DNA of 42,689 nucleotides, taken from JAPUME01 sp964605715. Its GTDB lineage: Bacteria > Acidobacteriota > Terriglobia > UBA7540 > JAPUME01. Positions 7,688 to 16,195 of this stretch are shown piece by piece. The notes below the pieces were generated by a model. That model was not told where the DNA came from. It did not search any database and was given only the letters and a program-made list of their open reading frames with translations. A program made the position numbers and the translations under genes. Every line of letters starts with the position of its first letter. Position 1 is the stretch's first letter. The stretch is taken from assembly GCA_964605715.1 (NCBI GenBank), contig CAZSDV010000013.1, forward strand, positions 1-42,689, in the 5' to 3' direction.

Positions 7688-8515
7688 ATGACCCTGAAAC
7701 AACAGATCGAAGAACTTTCTGAGATGCACCCCGAAGACTACGGCGAGCACTGCTATCAAGTTGTCGATGAGTTGCGTCATGCCTTGAACGACGGCCGCGT
7801 GCGTGCCGCCGAACCAACAGAGGGTGGCTGGCAGGTAAACGCTTGGGTTAAGAAAGGAATCCTGCTTGGTTTCCGCATCGGTCGGATTGTTGAGATGCCT
7901 GGTGGTGGAATTTCTTTCTATGACAAACATACCTTCCCAGTACGGAAATTGGGTTCAGAGCATTCCGTACGCCTGGTGCCTGGGGGATCATCTATACGGG
8001 ACGGTGCTTTTGTCGGCAAAGGCGTCACCTGCATGCCACCCATGTATATTAACGTTGGCGCCTATGTGGACGATGACACCATGGTTGACTCACACGCACT
8101 AGTTGGCTCTTGTGCGCAAATCGGTAAGCGGGTCCATCTTAGCGCCGCGGCACAGGTTGGCGGTGTGCTAGAACCGGTTGGTGCAATGCCCGTCATTATT
8201 GAAGACGAAGTGCTGGTGGGAGGAAATTGCGGCATCTATGAAGGCACGATCGTGGGAAAAGGTGCAATTCTCGCTGCTGGAACAATCCTTACTGGTGGAA
8301 CTCCCGTTTATGACCTCGTGTACAATCAAGTCCATCGCCGCAAGGATGGCTCGCCCTTGAAGATTCCGCCCAATGCCGTCGTCGTCCCCGGCTCTCGCCC
8401 TATAAGTAAGGGTCGTGGCAAAGAGTGGAACCTTTCCATCTATTCTCCTGTTATCGTAAAATACCGCGACGAGAAAACCGAACAATCAGTTCAATTGGAA
8501 GATTTACTTCGGTGA
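7688..8515 (+). CDS. dapD: 2,3,4,5-tetrahydropyridine-2,6-dicarboxylate N-succinyltransferase
   Basis: Succinyl-CoA-dependent transferase that opens tetrahydrodipicolinate to N-succinyl-2-amino-6-oxopimelate. 275 residues, the standard length. The N-terminal helical part is followed by a left-handed beta-helix built of hexapeptide repeats: 'GAFVGKGVTCMPPMYINVGA', 'GTMVDSHALVGSCAQIGKRV' (here DDTMVDSHALVGS), 'VLVGGNCGIYEGTIVGKGAI'. It lies 62 bases after dapA and is the last gene of the lysine operon; the coding end is only 23 bases from the convergent tag gene. Its presence shows that the succinylase branch is used and supports the dapE call. The aminotransferase, epimerase and lysA genes are not in the window. 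Confidence 0.96.
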   Translation: MTLKQQIEELSEMHPEDYGEHCYQVVDELRHALNDGRVRAAEPTEGGWQVNAWVKKGILLGFRIGRIVEMPGGGISFYDKHTFPVRKLGSEHSVRLVPGGSSIRDGAFVGKGVTCMPPMYINVGAYVDDDTMVDSHALVGSCAQIGKRVHLSAAAQVGGVLEPVGAMPVIIEDEVLVGGNCGIYEGTIVGKGAILAAGTILTGGTPVYDLVYNQVHRRKDGSPLKIPPNAVVVPGSRPISKGRGKEWNLSIYSPVIVKYRDEKTEQSVQLEDLLR

Positions 8516-8538
8516 GCCATCTTCCATCCTGATGTCTC

Positions 8539-9135
8539 TCACTTCCGAACCAACTCCCGATACCGGAAACAATCAGTTGTATGATCGTTTACCATCCCAA
8601 CAGCCTGCATGTGGGCATAAGTGATGGTCGAGCCTACAAAGCAAAAACCGCGTTGCTTTAAATCTTTACTGAAGACATCAGAAACCGGCGAAGTAGCAGG
8701 AATGTGAGACAGAGCTTTCCAGCGGTTAATAATGGGTTTTCCATCCACAAAACGCCAACTGTAAGCATCAAAACTGCCAAATTCCTTTTGCACCTTCAAA
8801 TAGGCCTTGGCATTCGCAATCGCTGACTCTATTTTCATCCGGTTGCGAATGATACCCTTGTTGTCCAGGAGCTTGAGGATTTTTACCTTATTGTAACGGG
8901 CAACCTTCTGCGGGTCGAACTGGTCAAAAGCCTCACGGTAGTTCTCGCGCTTTTTTAGTACGGTCATCCAGCTCAAGCCTGCCTGCGCACCCTCAAGGAC
9001 CAAAAACTCAAATAACTTATGATCATCGTGGAGTGGCACACCCCACTCCATGTCGTGGTAAATAATCATGAGTGGGTCAACCTTTTTCCGGCCCACCTCC
9101 GTCCAACCACAACGTTTTTTGGTTAAGTCAAGCAA
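8539..9135 (-). CDS. tag: DNA-3-methyladenine glycosylase I
   Basis: Base-excision enzyme that removes 3-methyladenine from alkylated DNA. 198 residues, typical of Tag. The zinc-binding set is intact: Cys9 (RCGW), His27 (YHDMEWG), His185 and Cys189 (VNDHTTDCF). The helix-hairpin-helix fold region reads 'LFEFLVLEGAQAGLSWMTVL' and 'ILKLLDNKGIIRNRMKIESA', and the C terminus 'FCFVGSTITYAHMQAVGMVN'. The start appears to be TTG at 9135 with GAGAGG immediately upstream; no ATG precedes the conserved Cys9 in frame. It is transcribed towards dapD and is closely preceded (34 bases) by the aldolase gene on the same strand. Confidence 0.95.
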   Translation of the reverse strand: MLDLTKKRCGWTEVGRKKVDPLMIIYHDMEWGVPLHDDHKLFEFLVLEGAQAGLSWMTVLKKRENYREAFDQFDPQKVARYNKVKILKLLDNKGIIRNRMKIESAIANAKAYLKVQKEFGSFDAYSWRFVDGKPIINRWKALSHIPATSPVSDVFSKDLKQRGFCFVGSTITYAHMQAVGMVNDHTTDCFRYRELVRK

Positions 9136-9168
9136 CGACCTCTCGCTCTCTTGAAAAATTAACTAGCC

Positions 9169-10188
9169 TTACTCGGATAGTAGCTTATCGGGAGCATCAA
9201 CTCCATAGCTGGCAAACCAAGGAGAGGCCGCAGCCAGGCGCTCGTTTAGAGCCTCAATGTTACGCACACCAGTTTCGGCGAGCCACTCCTCAAGAGCTTC
9301 CCGTCCTTGCTTTGCATAAAGCGGAATACCTTCCTGCCAGGTAGCACGGCCACAAAGAACTCCGTTGAATCGGACGTCTGCTTCGGCAGCCATCTCCAAG
9401 CTTTCCAAGAATTGATCATTACTTACACCCGCGCTCAGGTAAATGAATGGCTTCTTTGCGGCGTCAGCCACCCGTCGATAGTGATCCAGCGCTTCGGGGC
9501 GACTGTATACTGTGGAACCCTTGGAGGAACGAGCCCCTTCAACATATTGAAGGTTGACAGGTATTTCGATCTTCAATACATCAACATGATATTCCGGCTT
9601 CGAAAATTCACTGACACTTTTGGTAACAATTTCCGGCTTCTGGATAGCATACTCAGGATCCTTTCCACTTCCCCCTTTTGGATCGTAGCCGACAAACTCA
9701 AGAAAAAAAGGAATCTGATGATAATTGCACTCCACGCCTACGCGCTCGACAAACGAGTGCTTCTCAGCATTAATGGTGGCATCTTCGAATGGAGTATAAT
9801 AAAGCAATAACTTGATAGCATCCGCCCCCTGGTCCATTATTTTGCGGACAGTCCATTCGGACAGAAGATCAGGCAGGCGTCCAGGGCGATTATTATCATA
9901 CCCACTTTTCTCATAGGCCAGCAGTAGCCCGGCACTCGCAGCGCGCTGCTGCGAGGCAGGCAGCCCGTATTCTGGGTCAAGCAAAATGGCGCTCGCATGC
10001 GGTGTCAGAAGTTTTGAAACCGCCATCTTGAACTGTTCCATTAAAGCAGCTGAAACATTGGTGGCTCCAGTATGCTTTTTGATCGCCTTTTCCAGCGAAC
10101 CTCGCTGATCCATTGCAGCAGCCCGGATAACTCCCCGGGAATCCGCAAGATTGCTCATCCGTTTAATTTTTGCTTCACTTATTCGCAT
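9169..10188 (-). CDS. Tagatose-1,6-bisphosphate aldolase (LacD-like)
   Basis: Class I (Schiff-base) aldolase of the LacD family, which cleaves tagatose-1,6-bisphosphate or related ketose phosphates to triose phosphates. 339 residues. Family segments seen: 'RAAAMDQRGSLEKAIKKH', 'ILLDPEYGLPA', 'DAIKLLLYYTP', 'FFLEFVGYD', 'DVLKIEIPVNLQYVEG' (with the probable Schiff-base lysine), 'KPFIYLSAGVSNDQFLESLE', and 'FNGVLCGRATWQEGIP'. I prefer ATG 10188, with AAGGAG six bases upstream, over the GTG at 10191. No lac/gat cluster surrounds it; it is divergent from selB and upstream of tag. Such lone LacD-like aldolases may act on other sugar phosphates. Two inverted repeats lie upstream. Confidence 0.88.
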   Translation of the reverse strand: MRISEAKIKRMSNLADSRGVIRAAAMDQRGSLEKAIKKHTGATNVSAALMEQFKMAVSKLLTPHASAILLDPEYGLPASQQRAASAGLLLAYEKSGYDNNRPGRLPDLLSEWTVRKIMDQGADAIKLLLYYTPFEDATINAEKHSFVERVGVECNYHQIPFFLEFVGYDPKGGSGKDPEYAIQKPEIVTKSVSEFSKPEYHVDVLKIEIPVNLQYVEGARSSKGSTVYSRPEALDHYRRVADAAKKPFIYLSAGVSNDQFLESLEMAAEADVRFNGVLCGRATWQEGIPLYAKQGREALEEWLAETGVRNIEALNERLAAASPWFASYGVDAPDKLLSE

Positions 10189-10225
10189 CACCCACTCCTT
10201 CTTTTACTCTGACCATCTTTGTATC

Positions 10226-10244
10226 TGCGAAAAATCGCACGATA
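10226..10244. promoter_or_regulatory. Inverted repeat upstream of the aldolase gene
   Basis: TATC-TGCGA and TCGCA-C-GATA around AAAA (about 10222-10244) form an inverted repeat with one unpaired base. It sits 35-55 bases upstream of the aldolase start codon and may be an operator or a weak RNA hairpin. Confidence 0.35.
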
Positions 10245-10270
10245 AAAATAAGGACATGTATTTCTATTCA

Positions 10271-10289
10271 GGCAAACTTCAAGTTTGCC
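10271..10289. promoter_or_regulatory. Perfect 19-bp palindrome between the aldolase and selB
   Basis: GGCAAACTT and AAGTTTGCC are exact reverse complements around a single C. The site lies in the 195-base divergent intergenic region, 82 bases upstream of the aldolase start and 95 bases upstream of selB. The 9-1-9 symmetry is what a dimeric repressor site would show; no regulator gene is adjacent. Confidence 0.5.
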
Positions 10290-10383
10290 AGTTTAGTTCC
10301 GGACGGCTCTCGCTGTCAATTAGACACCACGGCCACGGGAACCCTTTACCCTAGACGCATGCCTGCCTCATAATAAGGAGGCT

Positions 10384-12318
10384 ATGAAAAGATCTTTAAC
10401 TGTAGGTACCGCGGGCCACATCGATCACGGAAAATCAGCTCTAGTCATGGCTCTAACCGGGACTAACCCAGATCGATGGGCTGAAGAAAAACGCCGCGGA
10501 ATTACCATTGATTTGGGTTTTGCCCATCTCGACCTAGACAAAGAACTGCGAGTCGGCTTCGTCGATGTACCCGGCCATGAACGATTTGTGAAAAATATGC
10601 TGGCCGGAATAAGTGGGATCGATATGGTATTGCTTGTCATCGCAGCAGATGAATCTATTAAACCGCAGACAAGAGAACACTTTGACATCTGTTCCCTGCT
10701 CAAGGTCAAGCAGGGACTGGTGGTACTTACCAAATCAGACTTAGTCGAACCTGATTTTCTTGAACTGGTTAGACTGGAAACACAAAAATACCTAAAAGGA
10801 TCTTTCCTCGAAGACGCGCCGATCCTTACTGCAAGCGTCCGCACTGGAGAAGGGTTGGAAGAACTAAAAAATACCCTGCGCAGGATGGCTGAAAAAGTTG
10901 CATCAAAAAACGCTGAGCGCCTCCTGCGCCTACCTATCGACCGTGCCTTCACTATGAAGGGATTTGGAACTGTTGTAACTGGTACTCTGGCTAGTGGAAA
11001 AATTGAAAAAGATCAAGAAGTAGAAATTTTGCCCCTAGGTCAAAAGGCGCGGGTGAGAAACATCCAGATTCACTCTGAGAATGCAAACCTGGCTCAAGCA
11101 GGACAACGCACGGCAATTAACTTAGCAGGTATTGACAAGTCAAAGCTCGCCCGTGGGATGGTCTTGGCAGCTCCGGATATCCTTCGGCCAACTCGGCGAA
11201 TAGATTCTAGCCTGGAGCTACTCGAAGCAGCTCCTCCGCTTAAAGCCGGCTCAAAAGTTCGTCTGCACCTTGGGACTTCAGAAATTAAAGCTGAAGTAAT
11301 GCCCCTGCAAGGAGAACTGATCCGCCCAGGAGAAAGTAGTTTCGCGCAATTACGCCTCACCGAACCTGCCGTGGCCGTTCTAGGTGACCGATTCATCATT
11401 CGGCAATTTTCCCCATTAACCACATTAGGTGGTGGAGTCGTGTTGGACAACCGTGCCCCACGCCACCGGAAAAACGAGTTAAATTTGGAAAATTTCTTAG
11501 GTAAGCTCGCAAGTGGATCTTCCGAAGAGTGCCTGTCAGCCTATTCACAGTATCGAAGAGTTACAACAGGAAAAGACCTCCAGGCACGCACCGGCTGGTG
11601 CAAAAAAGAAATAGAAATATCCCTGATATCCCTGGAGTCCTCCGGGAAACTACGGAAAGTCTCAACTAACCCAATCCGATTTATCCATGAGGAATTACGT
11701 AAGGTGCTCACGGAACGCGTCCTTGATTATCTCAAACGATTCCACCAGGAAAGGCCACTGCTCACAGGGGCCCCAAAACAAGAATTACGGTTCAAAACTT
11801 TTTCCTTAATAAAAACTCCGTCTTCCCCTCCCGAAGAAACTATGATTAGTGAATCTATCTTTGAAGCTCTCTTAGCACAATTAGAAAAAGAGAAAAAGAT
11901 CATCGCTAGAGGGGAAACCATCAAGCTTGAAAGTCACAAGATCATCCTCAAAGAAGACGAGGCGCAGGCCAAGCAAATCATCAGCCGTGCCTTTAAAACA
12001 GCGGGACTTACCGCACCAAGCATAAAAGATGTGCTAGTAAAAGCAGGGCTTGACCGGAAGCGCGCAGTTCCCATCGTGCAAATTCTGATCAAGGAGAAAT
12101 CTCTCGTCAGGATTACGGAAGACCTAATGTTTCATCAAGACGCCCTAAAAGATTTGCGGAACCGCCTGACAGATTTAAAGAAAGAAAAAACAACAATCAA
12201 CGTGAGAGAATTCAAAAACCTAGCTGGGGTTTCACGCAAGTACGCCATTCCGCTGCTTGAATATTTAGACCGGAAGCACGTCACTCGACGCCAAGGAAAC
12301 GAGCGGCTCATTCTCTGA
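10384..12318 (+). CDS. selB: Selenocysteine-specific translation elongation factor
   Basis: EF-Tu-like GTPase that delivers Sec-tRNA(Sec) to UGA codons marked by a SECIS hairpin. 644 residues, the normal bacterial length. G1 is 'GHIDHGKSAL' (11-20), followed by 'RRGITIDLGFAHLD', G3 'DVPGHERFVKNML' and G4 'VLTKSDLV'. Domains II-III contain 'MKGFGTVVTGTLASGKI' and 'LGDRFIIRQFSPLTTLGGG'. The C-terminal ~250 residues are the winged-helix array that binds SECIS RNA, ending with the typical 'EFKNLAGVSRKYAIPLLEYL' region. ATG is preceded by AAGGAGG only 2 bases away. It stands alone: selA, selD, selC and an obvious selenoprotein gene are not in the window. It shows the organism probably makes selenoproteins. 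Confidence 0.97.
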   Translation: MKRSLTVGTAGHIDHGKSALVMALTGTNPDRWAEEKRRGITIDLGFAHLDLDKELRVGFVDVPGHERFVKNMLAGISGIDMVLLVIAADESIKPQTREHFDICSLLKVKQGLVVLTKSDLVEPDFLELVRLETQKYLKGSFLEDAPILTASVRTGEGLEELKNTLRRMAEKVASKNAERLLRLPIDRAFTMKGFGTVVTGTLASGKIEKDQEVEILPLGQKARVRNIQIHSENANLAQAGQRTAINLAGIDKSKLARGMVLAAPDILRPTRRIDSSLELLEAAPPLKAGSKVRLHLGTSEIKAEVMPLQGELIRPGESSFAQLRLTEPAVAVLGDRFIIRQFSPLTTLGGGVVLDNRAPRHRKNELNLENFLGKLASGSSEECLSAYSQYRRVTTGKDLQARTGWCKKEIEISLISLESSGKLRKVSTNPIRFIHEELRKVLTERVLDYLKRFHQERPLLTGAPKQELRFKTFSLIKTPSSPPEETMISESIFEALLAQLEKEKKIIARGETIKLESHKIILKEDEAQAKQIISRAFKTAGLTAPSIKDVLVKAGLDRKRAVPIVQILIKEKSLVRITEDLMFHQDALKDLRNRLTDLKKEKTTINVREFKNLAGVSRKYAIPLLEYLDRKHVTRRQGNERLIL

Positions 12319-12407
12319 ACACTCAGAGGTCGGGTGGCCTCACCCTTGCATCACAAGTTAGTTTAAGGAACAATCTTCATATCATATCTATTTTCACGGA
12401 GGCCAAT

Positions 12408-13487
12408 TTGCGATTAAGTTTCCTTGTCTGCAGCTGTATTCTTTCCGCCCTTACTTTCTCTGCATTGAATTGCATTCCAACTGGCGGTGCAAAAAACATC
12501 ATTCTTTTCCTAGCTGATGGTACAGGCTTTAGCACTATTAATGCAGCCAGTATCTACGGCTACGGAAAACCACAGCAGCTCTTTATTCAAAATATGCCTC
12601 ACCTGGGTCTCTCAGAAACTTCTACGGCCAGCAACTGGGTCACTGACTCGGCCGCTGGCATGACCGCCATCATGACTGGAGAGAAAACTCATAACGGGGT
12701 TGTTTCACAAGCATCCAACGCGGTACGGGGTAAGAAGGATGGGACACCTCTCAAGTCGATTTTGGAATACGCAGAAGAACGAGGGCTTTCCAGTGGCGTA
12801 GTTTCAAATAGTCCTATTTCAGATGCAACCCCTGCCGCATGCTACGCCCATTCAAATGATCGAGGCAAGCACGGCCATATCTTTGCCCAGATTCTCGAAC
12901 CGCGTTTTGGGGATGGTGTAGACGTAGTGATAGGGCCAGGACGTAAAGTCATTTTGCAACAGACACAGGAGTTAAATATTAATTTAGAGGAGGAACTGAC
13001 AGCACGCGGGTATGCCTTTATTGATAACCCACAACTGTTACAAGAGGTGGCCAGCCAAAGGAACCGCATTGTTGCTCTCTATGAGTCGGAGGATTTCGAC
13101 TTAGGTGACACCGTAAGCAATGCTATCGACATCCTCAAGAAAAATACGGCAGGGTTCTTCTTGATGGTGGAATCGAATAACCATTTCAGCGATGCGAAAA
13201 AGAGTCTTTCGCGTTTGGTCGCAATGGACAAGGTAGTTCGTGAAACTTCTGAGCGGATGAAAAATACCGACACACTAATTCTATTTACTGCCGACCACTC
13301 CTACGACCTAAGAATTCCTCTTGCGCCGAAAGTTCAAGATATCGTACCTCATGTGGTCATTGACGGTCATCACACGGCGGAGGAGGTGTTGGTTGCCGCA
13401 CAGGGTCCGGGGGCTGAACAGGTCAAGGGATTTTTTCCCAACACTCATCTGTTCCGCATTATGATGGAAGCTTACAGATGGCAGTGA
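12408..13487 (+). CDS. Secreted alkaline-phosphatase-like protein with altered metal site
   Basis: Member of the alkaline phosphatase (PhoA) superfamily, 359 residues including a hydrophobic N-terminal signal with Cys residues near its end. Present: metal Asp37 (FLADGTG), nucleophile Ser81 (TDSAAGM), Asp139/Thr141 (ISDATPAA), Glu255 (LMVESNNH), Asp296/His297 (TADHSYDL) and His322 (DGHHTAEE). The segment after Glu255, normally carrying the Asp and His of the first zinc site, instead reads 'SNNHFSDAKKS', so that site looks shifted or lost. The start is TTG at 12408 with GGAGG upstream. It follows selB by 89 bases and precedes an SDR gene by 72. Activity is uncertain; phosphomonoesterase or phosphodiesterase is possible. 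Confidence 0.8.
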   Translation: MRLSFLVCSCILSALTFSALNCIPTGGAKNIILFLADGTGFSTINAASIYGYGKPQQLFIQNMPHLGLSETSTASNWVTDSAAGMTAIMTGEKTHNGVVSQASNAVRGKKDGTPLKSILEYAEERGLSSGVVSNSPISDATPAACYAHSNDRGKHGHIFAQILEPRFGDGVDVVIGPGRKVILQQTQELNINLEEELTARGYAFIDNPQLLQEVASQRNRIVALYESEDFDLGDTVSNAIDILKKNTAGFFLMVESNNHFSDAKKSLSRLVAMDKVVRETSERMKNTDTLILFTADHSYDLRIPLAPKVQDIVPHVVIDGHHTAEEVLVAAQGPGAEQVKGFFPNTHLFRIMMEAYRWQ

Positions 13488-13559
13488 TTCCTTAAATCAA
13501 AGAAAGGTTGCTCGACTGAACCTTAATCCCAAGGAATAATTATAAGGAAAGGAGTACTC

Positions 13560-14324
13560 ATGGACCAACAAAGCCTTCAACTTGACGGACAAGTAGCCAT
13601 CGTCACAGGCGGAGGCAAGGGAATCGGAAAGGCAACCACCATGATCCTTGCCCACTACGGTGCTCGCGTCGCAGTGGCCGACTGGGACCTTCCTGCCGCT
13701 GAACAATCGGCTGCTGCAACTACTAAAGAAACTTCCCAGCCTGCGATCGCGGTACGCACTGATGTTGCTCAAGAATCCTCAATAGCTGAGATGGTTACTC
13801 GAACTCTCGCTGAGTTTGGACGAATTGATATTCTGGTCAATAATGCCGGAATTAGTGGGCACGCACTACCCATCACTGAGGTGAGTGAGAAAGAGTGGGA
13901 AAACATCCTAAATGTAAATCTTAAGAGTGTATTCCTCTGCTGCCGTGCAGTAATACCTCACATGCAGGAGCGAAAATCAGGAAAAATAGTAAACGTGGCG
14001 TCCATCTCAGGCAAGGAAGGCAACCCGCGTATGATTCCTTACTCGGTCTCAAAAGCAGGTGTAATTTGCCTGACCAAAGCATTGGCAAAAGAAGTAGTGG
14101 AGGATGGAATCCGGGTAAATGCTGTTGCACCAGCCGTCATTGGCACCACCATCCTTGATACGCTGACTGAGAAACAAATCTCCTACATGACTGATCGCAT
14201 CCCAATGAAGCGCATAGGGAAACCAGAAGAGGTGGGTGCTGTCATTCACTTCCTGGCTTCGGAGGCATCGAGCTTTGTCACCGGACAATGTTACGACGTA
14301 AGCGGTGGACGGGCAACCTATTAA
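13560..14324 (+). CDS. SDR family oxidoreductase (FabG-like)
   Basis: Short-chain dehydrogenase/reductase, 254 residues. Cofactor motif 'VTGGGKGIGKAT', 'NNAGISG', catalytic Ser in 'VNVASISGKEG' and Tyr/Lys in 'PYSVSKAGV', with the C-terminal 'GKPEEVGAVIHFLASEASSF' and 'VTGQCYDVSGGRA'. The Asp in 'VAVADWDLP' after the second strand suggests NAD rather than NADP. ATG preceded by AAGGAG. It follows the phosphatase-like gene on the same strand. The substrate is unknown; catabolic sugar or hydroxyacyl dehydrogenases of this class are common, and true FabG is less likely away from a fatty-acid cluster. Confidence 0.88.
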   Translation: MDQQSLQLDGQVAIVTGGGKGIGKATTMILAHYGARVAVADWDLPAAEQSAAATTKETSQPAIAVRTDVAQESSIAEMVTRTLAEFGRIDILVNNAGISGHALPITEVSEKEWENILNVNLKSVFLCCRAVIPHMQERKSGKIVNVASISGKEGNPRMIPYSVSKAGVICLTKALAKEVVEDGIRVNAVAPAVIGTTILDTLTEKQISYMTDRIPMKRIGKPEEVGAVIHFLASEASSFVTGQCYDVSGGRATY

Positions 14325-14470
14325 AGTTGGATCTATATCTTAATATTCAGATTACTCAATAAGGCCTGACCTTCGTTGCCTCCGGGCTGTAAAAATCACA
14401 GAGAAAAACAGTGGCGACGAGGCGCTCACCTTGATGTTCCAAGTTGCCCCGTTCTGTCAGTTGCGTCCAC

Positions 14471-14479
14471 TGTTATAAT
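14471..14479 (+). promoter_or_regulatory. Extended -10 promoter of the UdgB gene
   Basis: TGTTATAAT fits an extended -10 (TGn plus TATAAT at 14474-14479). Transcription would begin at about 14486-14488, at or next to the ATG at 14488, and there is no ribosome-binding site between, so the mRNA may be leaderless. Confidence 0.5.
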
Positions 14480-14487
14480 TCATCCCT

Positions 14488-15237
14488 ATGCCCCAAGGCC
14501 TGATAACCCCTTCTTCGCAAACAAAAGTAATTAGGGCGCTAGAAAAAACTGTCATCGGTTGTCGACAATGCCCTCGACTCGTCACACATTGTCAAAGGGT
14601 AGCGCAAGAGAAGCGACGGGCCTATAAAAATTGGGATTATTGGGGGCAACCAGTGCCCGCGTTCGGGGACCCTGAGGCGGAGCTTCTTATCCTAGGCCTT
14701 GCGCCCAGTGCTCACGGTGCAAACCGCACGGGAAGAATGTTTACTGGGGACCGTTCTGGAGATTTCCTTTATCGCGCTCTCCACCGAGCAAACTTTGCCA
14801 CCCAGAAAACTTCTCACTCTAAAAACGACGGTTTAAAGTTAACTAATTGCTTTATTACTGCCGCAGTGCGCTGCGCTCCCCCAGCAAACAAGCCTCTGCC
14901 TGTGGAGCTCGGTGCCTGCCAATCCTACCTGGAACAGGAATTGCAAGTACTTAAGAGGCTGAAGGTGGTTCTTACGCTAGGAAAGGTCGCCTTAGATGCA
15001 TACCTAAGGGTTCTTGTAAAAAACGGTACGATTCAGTCCAGGCAGCCTTACCACTTTAGGCACGGAGCCTCCTACCAATTGCCCAAGGACCTACCTTGGC
15101 TCTTTGTTTCCTACCACCCGAGCCAGCAAAATACACAAACTGGCAGACTGACTCAAGATAGATTTCAAAGTGTCTTTTGCGAAATTCAATCTTTTCTGAC
15201 TAGGAAACTACAAAAGCCAGCGGATACTAATCCATAA
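14488..15237 (+). CDS. Family 5 uracil-DNA glycosylase (UdgB)
   Basis: Iron-sulfur uracil-DNA glycosylase removing uracil, and in characterised relatives other deaminated bases, from DNA. 249 residues. Motif 1 is 'GLAPSAHGANRTGRMFTGDR' (70 on), where family 5 has Ala in place of the catalytic acidic residue of other families; motif 3 is 'YHPSQQNTQTGRLT'. Four Cys fit the 4Fe-4S ligand pattern: Cys25, Cys28, Cys129, Cys144. The coding end overlaps the convergent SDR gene by 11 bases. A TGTTATAAT promoter ends 8 bases before the start. UdgB enzymes are best known from thermophiles, actinobacteria and some deep-branching lineages. Confidence 0.93.
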   Translation: MPQGLITPSSQTKVIRALEKTVIGCRQCPRLVTHCQRVAQEKRRAYKNWDYWGQPVPAFGDPEAELLILGLAPSAHGANRTGRMFTGDRSGDFLYRALHRANFATQKTSHSKNDGLKLTNCFITAAVRCAPPANKPLPVELGACQSYLEQELQVLKRLKVVLTLGKVALDAYLRVLVKNGTIQSRQPYHFRHGASYQLPKDLPWLFVSYHPSQQNTQTGRLTQDRFQSVFCEIQSFLTRKLQKPADTNP

Positions 15238-15982
15238 GAATACCGCCATTCACTTCCATATTTTCTCCAACCATAAAGCGCGACTCGTCACACGCCAGGA
15301 AGGCAATCACATCTGCGGTCTCCTCACTGGTACCGATACGATTAATGGGCGTCATAGCACGGAATTTCTCCAGCTGCTCCCCTGAACTATACTTTTCATG
15401 GTATGGAGTAGCGATAATACCAGGTGCGACGGCATTTACTCTGATGCCATGTGGTGCAAGTTCTCGGGCCAGGCCTTTTGTGTAGGTGACCAATCCTCCT
15501 TTGGCCGCAGCATACGCGGCTGCACCTGGGCCGCCGCCATTACGGGCAGCGACAGAAGTTATATTGACAATTACTCCACTCTTACGTTCTACCATCTCTT
15601 CCCAGACAGCCTTTACGCAAAGAAAGGCGCTCTTTAAGTTCAAGTCCATAATGCGGTCCCAGTACTCCTCAGTCATCTCCGGAAGAGAAGTTCGGGCGAG
15701 TAGGTCACCTGCATTATTGACTAGAATGTCAATTTTCTGCCAACGTGAACGAGCCTCTGCAACCATTCTAGCTACATCGGCGGCTTTTGTTACATCTGCT
15801 TGAATCGCTAAGGCATCTCCACCTTTTTTCTTGATTACCGCAACAGCTGCCTCGGCCCCGGATTGATTCTTGCAGTAATTAACACCGACGCTCGCCCCCA
15901 ACTCCGCCATCTTTTCTGCGGTGGCGCGGCCAATACCGCTTGATGCTCCGGTTACCAGTGCAATCTGACCTCGCAAAGTCAT
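15227..15982 (-). CDS. SDR family oxidoreductase (FabG-like)
   Basis: Short-chain dehydrogenase/reductase, 251 residues. Cofactor loop 'VTGASSGIGRATAEK', 'NNAGDLLART', catalytic Ser in 'VNITSVAARNG', Tyr and Lys in 'AYAAAKGGLV', and 'RVNAVAPGIIATPYHEK'. Asn in 'GVNYCKNQSG' after the second strand is typical of NADP-preferring FabG-type enzymes. The start ATG at 15982 has AGGAGG upstream. It is convergent with UdgB, overlapping by 11 bases. It is distinct from the SDR at 13.6-14.3 kb (different cofactor loop). The substrate is unknown. Confidence 0.88.
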   Translation of the reverse strand: MTLRGQIALVTGASSGIGRATAEKMAELGASVGVNYCKNQSGAEAAVAVIKKKGGDALAIQADVTKAADVARMVAEARSRWQKIDILVNNAGDLLARTSLPEMTEEYWDRIMDLNLKSAFLCVKAVWEEMVERKSGVIVNITSVAARNGGGPGAAAYAAAKGGLVTYTKGLARELAPHGIRVNAVAPGIIATPYHEKYSSGEQLEKFRAMTPINRIGTSEETADVIAFLACDESRFMVGENMEVNGGILMD

Positions 15983-16195
15983 AAGAAATCCTCCTGGGAT
16001 TAAAGAAGCAAAAGCAATGCCCTGCCTTCAGGCAAATCCTCACGTTGGATATTTTCCTGCAGCAGTCCCGGCTAAAACTACATCCTAACGTGGAGGAATC
16101 TTTTTAGATAAAAGTATTCCATGTTCCCGTGCACACGGTGAGCAAACTAATATACGACAGATTAACAGCTAAAATCCACAGTGACCCAACATGAC

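Noticed and set aside
10255..10345. tRNA-Sec (selC) next to selB, because GCAAA-CTTCAAG-TTTGC looks like an anticodon arm with a UCA anticodon
   Set aside because: No acceptor stem, D arm, long variable arm or TTC-loop surrounds it; it is the centre of a DNA palindrome, which reads equally as a TGA anticodon on the other strand.
12319..12345. Terminator after selB (GGGTG/CACCC)
   Set aside because: Short stem without a following T-run.
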